IMG/VR virus record: IMGVR_UViG_3300035698_006643
Coordinates: 1 to 64,000 of that record
Length of the DNA stretch: 64,000 nt
Source of the DNA: a virus
Strand: one strand, 5' to 3'
Position 1 is the stretch's first letter. The number at the start of each line of letters is the position of its first letter. A model generated the notes under the pieces. The model did not search any database. It was given only the letters and a program-made list of their open reading frames with translations, and was not told where the DNA came from. Shown here one piece after another: positions 57,725 to 64,000 of the stretch. The translations under genes and the position numbers were made by a program.

Positions 57725-60268
57725 TCACCCACAGCCACCGACGTTGTCCCCACAGTTGGTACAGGTGTAGCAAGTGCCGGTCTGCATCAGAACATGCCCA
57801 CAACGATTGCACAGTCGATTCGACATTTTGGGTTCGTCCTGGACTCCCTGATTCATCCCTGATACTTCCTCCAGGAACCGGAACAGGTAATCAAGGGTCG
57901 AAGTAGCCATCTTGATACTGGGGTGTCCTTCAATCACCATCCCAGAGGGCTCAAAGGTCATTGCCTTCATCTTGTCGGCCATGATTGACAGGGGAACCCC
58001 ATACTGGAGGGCAATCGAACAAATCGTAGCATGAGCGTCGGCCCAACCAGCGAGAGCTCCCCCATGCTTCGTTAGGTCTACGAAGAACTCTTTGATTTCC
58101 CCGTCTTCATTCTTCCCGATATGGATGTATCCTTCTTGCCCCCCGATGTTGAACTTGTGTGTGAATCCTTCACGGATATTGGGGAGCTTTTCCCGACGGG
58201 CTTTCAAACGGAAGCGGGCTTTCTTCCCTTCCAGGGGCTGACTGGCCTTTGACCCGTCCCGATAGATGGTGACGCTCTTCAGACCCAATTCCCATGCCGT
58301 TTGGTAGGTCCAGGCAACGTCTTCCTCTGTAGCCTGATGGGGAAGGTTCACAGTCTTCGAGATACTTCCTGACAAGAATGGCTGTACCGCTGCCATCATC
58401 CCAAGGTGCCCTCGAATCGTAATCTGGTTAGACTGTGAAAGGGCTGTCTGGAATACAGGCTTGTCTTCGACTCGAAGCCGGTCAAGGAATGTCACTTCAT
58501 CGGGGGAGTCTCCGATGATGTCTTCAATGTTCTTGTACCCCAGAGCCTGAAGCCCCAGATTCACGCATTTGTTCTTCAGGATTAGTTCCCCGCCACCGAC
58601 AAGCTCTTTCTGAGTTGACAGCATCAGCAAGGGTTCGATTCCAGTCGTGTCAGCCCCAGAGAGGAATGAAATCGTTCCGGTGGGGGCCAGAAGCGTAACC
58701 TGTGCATTCCTGACTGGCTGGCCTTGACGCTTCATCACCTTCCGCCACATTTTACAGACCGAAGGGTGAGCCGCTTTGGATTTGTGGTTGTCCCAAACTT
58801 CAGCGTGTTGTTCAATGACCTTCCAAAGCCTGGTACAGTCGAAAAGACCTTCTGGTTCGGCGCCAGCGTCGTGGTTGGAATTTTCCCAAACACGGTGAGC
58901 TAGATCCATGCTCACATCATAGGCTACAGCGGTCATAAAGGAGGTCAGGGCAGAAGCTATGTCTCGACCCCTATCAGAGTCATACGCAATCCCACTACTC
59001 ACCAGCAGCCCGCCAAGGTCCATGTAGCCCAATCCTAGCGGTCGGTACTTCAGGCTGTTCGCTGTGATTTCTTCTGTGGGGTAGATTGACTTCCCAACTA
59101 GGATGTCCTGAGCAATAACCAGGATGCGTACCGTTTGGGCGAAGTCAGCAGCCTTGAAGCCCTGCTCCAGATTAGAAGTCGGTCTTGCCGGCTTGTACGG
59201 GCTTAGACTGATACTGGATAGATTGCACGCTGAGTTGTCGATGAATGTGAATTCCCCGCATGGGTTAGACCCATTGATAGGTTCGTCAACAGTTCGCCAC
59301 TGGTCAACCGTATCGTGGAATTGAAGTCCGGGGTCGCCACATTCCCAGGCTGACCTAGCAATTTCCTTCCACAACTTGGTGGCAGGGATAGGTACCTTGC
59401 TTCCATCGCCCCGGTTAATCAGGTAGAAGGTCGCTTCATCTGCTACGGCTTGCATGAAGCTGTCCGTCATCCGGACTGAATTGTTTGCGTTCTGGAAGAA
59501 GATGGATTGGTAGGCGTCCCCGTCAATCCCGCCAGAATATCCAATGGCAATCAGTTCACGGGCCTTCTGTTCTTCCTTCGACTTGCACTTGATGAACTGT
59601 TCGATGTCGGGGTGGTCGATATTGAGGACGATAATCTTAGCCGCCCTTCGTGTGCGTCCCCCACTCTTGATAACGCCGGCAAACGAATCGTAACCCCGCA
59701 TGAAGCTGACAGGCCCCGAAGCATAACCACCGCCACTGAGTGGTTCATTGCTACCACGAAGCACTGAAAGGTTGACCCCAGCCCCACTACCACGCTTGAA
59801 GATGTTCGCTTCCGTGGAAGCCAGCTTCATAATCGAGTCCATGTCGTCTTCAACGGAATTGATGAAGCAAGCCGAGCATTGGGATTCATCGAAGATACCG
59901 ACGTTGTACCAGACTGGGCTATTGAAGAAAGCCCGTCCGGTCACGAAGAGGAACATCAATTCGTCGTAGAAGATGACCGCTTCTTCAGGGGTCAGGATTC
60001 CGTCAGCTACGCCCCAGTCTCGGATATTGCTTGCGACCCGGTCGAAGGCTGTCTTGAAGGACTTTTCCTGTTCGCCTTTGTTGTCTTGTCTCAGGTAGTG
60101 TCTGGAACAGATGTTGATTTGGTTCTTGTTCCACCAGGCCGGGACTTCAATACCTAGCATTTCGTAGAGGACTTCTTTCTTGGACCCAAGTAGCTGGGTG
60201 TCGGTGGTGACCCAGTCTGTGGCTTCAAGTGCAGTTCCTGGTTCTGGTACAAAATGTCGTTTTATCAT
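57725..60268 (-). CDS. nrdJ: Class II (adenosylcobalamin-dependent) ribonucleoside reductase
   Basis: Makes deoxyribonucleotides from ribonucleotides. The 847-residue chain has the class II pattern: RAFFNSPVWYNVGI, CSACFINSVEDDMDSIM with the first redox Cys, GSGAGVNLSVLRG, NPCGE (335-339, active-site Cys), PLGLGYMDLGG, and LAPTGTISFLSGADTTGIEP. It ends with cysteines (CNRCGHVLMQTGTC, CTNCGDNVGGC) for electron transfer, as in NrdJ. There is no N-terminal ATP-cone and no NrdB partner here, consistent with the B12 enzyme. The use of B12 means the phage works under low or variable oxygen but needs host cobalamin. AGAGGG precedes the ATG; a TTGTATTATG element is about 35 bases upstream. Confidence 0.93.
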   Translation of the reverse strand: MIKRHFVPEPGTALEATDWVTTDTQLLGSKKEVLYEMLGIEVPAWWNKNQINICSRHYLRQDNKGEQEKSFKTAFDRVASNIRDWGVADGILTPEEAVIFYDELMFLFVTGRAFFNSPVWYNVGIFDESQCSACFINSVEDDMDSIMKLASTEANIFKRGSGAGVNLSVLRGSNEPLSGGGYASGPVSFMRGYDSFAGVIKSGGRTRRAAKIIVLNIDHPDIEQFIKCKSKEEQKARELIAIGYSGGIDGDAYQSIFFQNANNSVRMTDSFMQAVADEATFYLINRGDGSKVPIPATKLWKEIARSAWECGDPGLQFHDTVDQWRTVDEPINGSNPCGEFTFIDNSACNLSSISLSPYKPARPTSNLEQGFKAADFAQTVRILVIAQDILVGKSIYPTEEITANSLKYRPLGLGYMDLGGLLVSSGIAYDSDRGRDIASALTSFMTAVAYDVSMDLAHRVWENSNHDAGAEPEGLFDCTRLWKVIEQHAEVWDNHKSKAAHPSVCKMWRKVMKRQGQPVRNAQVTLLAPTGTISFLSGADTTGIEPLLMLSTQKELVGGGELILKNKCVNLGLQALGYKNIEDIIGDSPDEVTFLDRLRVEDKPVFQTALSQSNQITIRGHLGMMAAVQPFLSGSISKTVNLPHQATEEDVAWTYQTAWELGLKSVTIYRDGSKASQPLEGKKARFRLKARREKLPNIREGFTHKFNIGGQEGYIHIGKNEDGEIKEFFVDLTKHGGALAGWADAHATICSIALQYGVPLSIMADKMKAMTFEPSGMVIEGHPSIKMATSTLDYLFRFLEEVSGMNQGVQDEPKMSNRLCNRCGHVLMQTGTCYTCTNCGDNVGGCG

Positions 60269-60329
60269 CGGTAGGCCCTCTTGTTAGCGTCAAGTATTTC
60301 ATAATACAACGCTTTGGCCCTAAACCGAA

Positions 60330-60524
60330 CTACTTTGCCCCAAAAAACAGGGCTGTACCCAACACAGCCCAGGACCCCCAAAGGGCCATCGGGAAATCCA
60401 GGAACATCTCTACCGAGAATGTCCCATTGGAAACCGTTGCCGCCCCAACTACAGCCACAATACTCCCGGCTCCCAGCATTGACAGAAACCCAAACCCTTT
60501 GAGATAGCTCGTCTTTTCATACAT
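60330..60524 (-). CDS. Small membrane protein, 64 aa
   Basis: Two hydrophobic segments: GFGFLSMLGAGSIVAVVGAA (10-29) and FPMALWGSWAVLGTALFF (44-61), separated by a polar loop. GGAGG lies seven bases before the ATG, and a TTGACG-N16-TTTAAT promoter lies upstream, so it is likely a real, separately expressed gene. Two-helix small proteins in phages include holins and membrane regulators; nothing here fixes the role. Positioned between a methyltransferase and nrdJ. Confidence 0.75.
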   Translation of the reverse strand: MYEKTSYLKGFGFLSMLGAGSIVAVVGAATVSNGTFSVEMFLDFPMALWGSWAVLGTALFFGAK

Positions 60525-60543
60525 GGCAGAACCTCCACCTACG

Positions 60544-60571
60544 ATTAAACCACAGCTACGGGGTTCGTCAA
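60544..60571 (-). promoter_or_regulatory. Sigma70-like promoter for the small membrane gene
   Basis: On the minus strand TTGACG (60571-60566) and TTTAAT (60549-60544) are 16 bases apart, close to consensus. The -35 overlaps the stop of the upstream methyltransferase gene, and the ATG at 60524 follows 20 bases later. Confidence 0.55.
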
Positions 60572-62115
60572 CTTTTTGGGTTGTTTATTGTAGTGAGGAG
60601 GCTGACCACATCAACCGTAGTGGTCTTGATACGGGCTTTAGCGATTTTGAAGTAGTGAGGTTCCTTCTCGACTCCAATGAATCCCAGCGCCTTCTTGCGG
60701 GCGGCGATTCCTGTCGTACCTGACCCCATGAATGGGTCTAGTACAGTACCCCCCTGGGGAGTCACAAGCTCGACAAGGTAACACATCAACCGAACAGACT
60801 TCACCGTAGGGTGGGTGTTCTTCTTTTCATTTCCACCACGGTTGTACGGGTTGTTGCTTCCTGCCTGTCCTTTGATTCGACTGGCATCCCGCTGACCGGT
60901 CTTGAAGTCTTCCAGACCAGCCTGTTTCTCCGACGACGATGCCTTGACCGTGTAGAAGAACTGTTGGAAGAAACTGGAAGGCTGGTTCCCTTCAGAATAA
61001 AGCACCTGGTCATCAAGCTGCTTCACAGGACAGTCTTCGTGGCACGTCTTCCCACACTTGGGGTGGTGGGTCAGCATCAGGTGTGCCGGCCACCGACCTT
61101 CGTTCAGTGTCTCTTCGTAGGGCTCCCCAACAGCGTCACCAAACGGTTTGGCCCCATTCACGAACCTGTTGATTTGTACAGGGTCAGACCCGACCCGGGT
61201 GTCTTTCAGGTTCATCCCCCCAGTACCAAACTTCAAGGTGTTTGCAGCCAGGTTTAGAATCTGTCCTTTCCGGTATGGCCAGGTTTGTTTGAACTCACCT
61301 TTAGCCCCCTTCAGTAGCCAACCACTGTCGTCTTCGGGGCATAGGGCCACCCATCGTTCTTCGTGAATCCAACGAAGAACTTGCCCGTCTTCCAGGACTT
61401 CCACTTGCGGGGCCAAATCCTGGTCCTGACACAATCTGTAGCATCTGGACCGTTTCCAAGAAGCAGCGTCTGGTTTCCCAGACCACTTGACCGAATCCTT
61501 TGCTGTGTACCACCTGGTCCAACCTGTAATCTTGTGAAGGTCTTCGTAGCTGACTGGGGCCAGCGGTTTTTGGGCTAGTATCCAATGTTCAACTGCGGGC
61601 TTCAAGGCCGTGCCTTCCCCAGAAGTACGAAGGACTTTTCTGTCGTCCCCAGCCGCAGCGTCAATCGCTTTTCCAATGTCTTTACTATGCGGGAATCCAG
61701 ACCCAAACAGGTGACACAGGATTGAGTCATCCGGCAGCAACCGATAGAACGCATCAAGCTGAACTTCGTCAAGGCTGTCCAGGAAATCATTCAAGTGGGA
61801 ACTGGGTGGAAGGATGTCGTGGATACGGTCTCGTACCCTGAAGCCAGCTTCTTCAATCGCCAGCGCCGTCCAATGTGACGTACGGGGGATGCCCCAGACT
61901 AGGATATGCCCACCAGGTTTCAATACCCGAAAGCACTCCAGCATCACTGTTGTCAACCAGGCGACCCACTGGTCACGACCACCAAGGTCACCGTCCCATT
62001 CCTTTCCCATAAAGGAAATGCCAGCGGGCGGGTCAGTGACAACTGAATCAACAGAGTCGTCTGGGATGTCCTTCAATGCTTCAGGACATTCGCCCTGTCG
62101 GAGGTCTAAAATCAC
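60568..62115 (-). CDS. N4/N6-type DNA methyltransferase
   Basis: A 515-residue SAM-dependent enzyme. Catalytic motif IV is near the start: SVVTDPPAGISFMGKEWDGD (DPP followed by Ala instead of the usual Tyr or Trp). Motif I is near the end: GGTVLDPFMGSGTTGIAARK. This is the beta class order (motif IV before motif I). A large insert at about 190-330 with Cys/His (KCGKTCHEDCPVK at about 357-369) may recognise DNA or bind zinc. It may protect phage DNA from restriction. It starts with GTG overlapping the exonuclease TGA (GTGA), so the two are coupled. DPPAG is found in other phage methylases, so activity is likely. Confidence 0.87.
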   Translation of the reverse strand: MILDLRQGECPEALKDIPDDSVDSVVTDPPAGISFMGKEWDGDLGGRDQWVAWLTTVMLECFRVLKPGGHILVWGIPRTSHWTALAIEEAGFRVRDRIHDILPPSSHLNDFLDSLDEVQLDAFYRLLPDDSILCHLFGSGFPHSKDIGKAIDAAAGDDRKVLRTSGEGTALKPAVEHWILAQKPLAPVSYEDLHKITGWTRWYTAKDSVKWSGKPDAASWKRSRCYRLCQDQDLAPQVEVLEDGQVLRWIHEERWVALCPEDDSGWLLKGAKGEFKQTWPYRKGQILNLAANTLKFGTGGMNLKDTRVGSDPVQINRFVNGAKPFGDAVGEPYEETLNEGRWPAHLMLTHHPKCGKTCHEDCPVKQLDDQVLYSEGNQPSSFFQQFFYTVKASSSEKQAGLEDFKTGQRDASRIKGQAGSNNPYNRGGNEKKNTHPTVKSVRLMCYLVELVTPQGGTVLDPFMGSGTTGIAARKKALGFIGVEKEPHYFKIAKARIKTTTVDVVSLLTTINNPKS

Positions 62116-62888
62116 GCCATCAACCTCTGTTCTTCTTGTTCTTCAAGTCGCTTTTTCTCTCGGTATATCCAGTAGGACTTATTCTGCCTATACAAGTCCT
62201 GTCTGAGTTGGGCTTCAGCGAACTTGTGGTTCGCTAGTATTCGCTTGGCTACTGGACCGTACTCCCGGTCCTTCAGCAGGAACAAGAGGGCCTTAGCCGT
62301 CATTTCGGAATCGTACTGAGCCCTATGGGCAAGACCTTCAGCTTTGAGTTCAAAGCGTTCAGCAAGGCTCACCATTTTATGGCGCCCACGACCAGGCCAG
62401 CGGCCTCCAATATCATCGTTGTGTACCAGGGGGTAAGTGTCGATTACAGAGGTATCCAGCATCACCTTTTCCCAAGGGAGACCTAGCTGTCTGTCCAACA
62501 CCTTCAAGTCGTAGGCATAGAAGTTGTGGCCCACAATCACATCAACGGACCGAACTAGGTTGCACAGCCAGGGAGATAATTGAGAGATTGACTTTTCGCC
62601 CGCCGTAGTGAACTCCGTCATCCCGTGAGCTTCTATAGCACTGAACTCAATCGGGAACGGTTCTGTCACAGGTTCATTGCTTTCATCTAGTAGAACTTCC
62701 CCGTCGGCGTCTAGGACAGGCCGTACTCCAGGGTCAACTAGCCTAGATTCTCGGTGGGTGATTTCAAGACCCTGTACTAGACACACACCGATTTCGATTA
62801 TTCGACAGGTGCTAGTGTCCAGGCCCGTCGTTTCAATGTCGAGCGCTAACCAAGGTCGTTCCCACCAGTAAGTACCTTTCTGATTCAT
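62112..62888 (-). CDS. DEDD-family 3'-5' exonuclease (DnaQ-like)
   Basis: A 258-residue exonuclease. ExoI is LALDIETTGLDTST with Asp-x-Glu; ExoII is VIVGHNFYAYDLKVLDRQ with Asp; and ExoIII reads LAHRAQYDSEMTAKALLFL with His and Asp, making a DEDDh enzyme. It might proofread for a polymerase lying outside the window, or trim DNA or RNA. A charged C-terminal helix (REKKRLEEQEEQRLMA) is probably a partner-binding tail. AGGGGGG precedes the ATG. It is translationally coupled to the methyltransferase. Confidence 0.9.
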   Translation of the reverse strand: MNQKGTYWWERPWLALDIETTGLDTSTCRIIEIGVCLVQGLEITHRESRLVDPGVRPVLDADGEVLLDESNEPVTEPFPIEFSAIEAHGMTEFTTAGEKSISQLSPWLCNLVRSVDVIVGHNFYAYDLKVLDRQLGLPWEKVMLDTSVIDTYPLVHNDDIGGRWPGRGRHKMVSLAERFELKAEGLAHRAQYDSEMTAKALLFLLKDREYGPVAKRILANHKFAEAQLRQDLYRQNKSYWIYREKKRLEEQEEQRLMA

Positions 62889-62941
62889 TTGGATACCCCC
62901 CTTTCGGAAGGATTCTACAACCTGAACCTCAGATAGAAGAT

Positions 62942-63598
62942 TTAGAGGTAGGAATCAAGAACAGCCCCTATCTTATAGGATGGAATTACAGCACTGTTTT
63001 CAGTCAGTATCCGAAAGACCTTCCATCCCCGTGCCGACAGGTCAGCATCACGAAGCATATCTTCAGCTTCAATTTCAGGATTCTGGTGGTACCGACCATC
63101 GAATTCAATGACAGCCCGCTGGTCAGGTAGAACAAGGTCAACGATGTAAGGGCCAATAGGTTCTTCAAATTGGTAGGGTACTTCCATTTCATCAAGTAGT
63201 ACCTTGATTTCAACATACTTCCAGGCTTCTCGTAGCCGAAGAATTTCGTGAATAGGTAAGGCATTATCACAGTGCTGTCTTCCAGCTTCCCACCGTCGTT
63301 CTTTAGCTTCAGGGGATACGCACCTGTATCGAAGATAGTCGGCACATTCATCTGAACAAGTCCTCCTGGCTTTACAGGTGTCCTTTACCTGGAAGACGGC
63401 CCCACAGACTACACACTTCTTGTCAATGATTTTGGCTGTTCGTCCCAAGAACTTGTTAGCGTGAATGGCACAACATGTCCTGCAACAGTACATCCCTCGG
63501 CCCTTTTTCAGAGCCCGGTTGACTTCACTCAATGCTTTCAGGTGCATCTTGCCGCAGTCAGGATTCTGACAACGGACTTCAGTCATTGTTCGTCCCAT
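62942..63598 (-). CDS. Zinc-finger plus Vsr/DUF559-like nuclease, possible free-standing homing endonuclease
   Basis: A 218-residue protein. The first 90 residues hold four or more Cys pairs (CQNPDCGK, CCRTCCAIH, CVVCGAVF, CSDEC), two zinc fingers used for DNA reading. The C-terminal half has PYIVDLVLPDQRAVIEFDGR, YHQNPEIEAEDMLRDADLSA, then RGWKVFRIL, matching the Vsr/DUF559-like fold with Asp, Glu and His at the usual metal positions. Vsr-like homing nucleases of phages (I-Bth0305I type) have this layout. It lies directly downstream of the tmRNA gene. Start is uncertain between 63598 and ATG 63586, as no strong ribosome site is seen. Confidence 0.75.
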   Translation of the reverse strand: MGRTMTEVRCQNPDCGKMHLKALSEVNRALKKGRGMYCCRTCCAIHANKFLGRTAKIIDKKCVVCGAVFQVKDTCKARRTCSDECADYLRYRCVSPEAKERRWEAGRQHCDNALPIHEILRLREAWKYVEIKVLLDEMEVPYQFEEPIGPYIVDLVLPDQRAVIEFDGRYHQNPEIEAEDMLRDADLSARGWKVFRILTENSAVIPSYKIGAVLDSYL

Positions 63599-63689
63599 TT
63601 GACACCTGGTTTCAAGAACTTGGACAGTCAGTTGATGGAAGTGTCAAGGGGTAGTGAAACCCAGGGACAGCCTAATGAAATCGGTATAG

Positions 63690-64000
63690 TGGAGGTGGCG
63701 TGAATCGAACACGCGTCCGTTAAAGGGTCACTCTGCACGTCTACGTGTGTAGGCAAAAGTGTTTGGGTTTCCCCATCTCGCCCTACGACCATCACTCTTG
63801 CCAGAAGTGTTCGTCAGGCTACCCTCGTTTGTCTTGTTTCCATCAGCCCCGTGGGTACGGACTTCAGGCAGCAGACCGAATAAATGACGAAAGGGTCCAG
63901 GTCACAGTCTTCCCTGGTCTTTCGGGCTACGAGTTTTTACGCAGCCATGCGAACTGGTGTGTTTGCATTTAGTGTTTGCAACGCTTTTGACAGGGTGCGT
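63690..64000 (-). ncRNA. ssrA: tmRNA (5' end outside the window)
   Basis: The minus strand ends GGACGCGTGTTCGATTCACG then CCACCTCC-A: a T-arm (GCGTG, TTCGATT, CACGC) and the 3' side of a tRNA-like acceptor with discriminator A at 63690. CCA is not encoded (CTA follows), so it must be added. The tag frame begins with Ala GCA at 63966-63964 and reads ANTPVRMAA, ending with TAA at 63939-63937. The hydrophobic MAA end suits ClpXP or other protease recognition. The region between holds several pseudoknot-like helices. About 311 of perhaps 360 bases lie in the window; the 5' acceptor half is beyond 64000. Confidence 0.9.

Noticed and set aside
60269-60329. Possible cobalamin riboswitch before the B12-dependent reductase
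   Set aside because: The leader is only about 60 bases and shows no B12-box or long structured region.

Overview
This window is a 64 kb piece of a large tailed double-stranded DNA bacteriophage genome, or a prophage or metagenomic contig of one. It carries a head and packaging module (HK97-type major capsid protein, scaffold-like protein, probable head protease, portal, terminase large subunit) and a rich DNA replication and recombination set. It has no ribosomal or central metabolic genes. No tail sheath, tape measure, baseplate or DNA polymerase gene was recognised, so the genome must continue beyond both ends. Nearly every gene lies on the minus strand, packed with ATGA or TAATG overlaps and strong GGAGG-type ribosome binding sites, so the host is a bacterium that relies on Shine-Dalgarno initiation. 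The host cannot be named from the sequence.

Layout. 1-623 (+ strand): the C-terminal end of a cytosine-5 DNA methyltransferase and one small gene, converging on the long minus-strand array. 612-3771: an unknown gene and a homing-endonuclease/DNA-methyltransferase fusion with its own sigma70-like promoter. 3895-25014: the virion module, read on the minus strand from BACON-like and other structural genes through terminase (with an intein splitting Walker A), portal, lysine-rich proteins, a probable head protease (with a second intein), scaffold-like protein, a possible decoration protein and the major capsid protein. 25062-26469: a sigma-region-4-like protein and a NusG-like protein. 26441-45200: clamp-loader gamma/tau, a two-gene RdgC, DnaG-like primase, a two-piece SbcC/Rad50 with SbcD/Mre11, sliding clamp, Cas4/RecB-like nuclease, RecA, RuvC, an SSB-like protein, RecD2-like helicase, and clamp-loader delta and delta-prime. 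45645-46365: the longest gene-free stretch. 46366-50667: small genes and a CobT/CobS-like VWA plus AAA+ pair. 50727-57718: small unknown genes, three further sigma-factor-like proteins, a virion-like protein, a HARE-HTH protein and a candidate non-coding RNA. 57725-63598: class II (B12-dependent) ribonucleotide reductase, a small membrane protein, an N4/N6 methyltransferase, a DEDD exonuclease and a Vsr-like nuclease. 63690-64000: most of a tmRNA, cut by the window end.

How the genes fit together. The phage brings its own sliding clamp and three clamp-loader subunits, together with primase, helicase, RecA, RuvC, SbcCD, RdgC and dNTP synthesis, so it is largely self-sufficient for replication and recombination. 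Four sigma-like proteins, a NusG-like factor and at least two recurring upstream motifs suggest a layered transcription programme run on host RNA polymerase. Several enzymes are unusual in form: Rad50 and RdgC are each split into separate genes, the sliding-clamp reading frame is interrupted by one in-frame TGA, and both terminase and the probable protease carry inteins.
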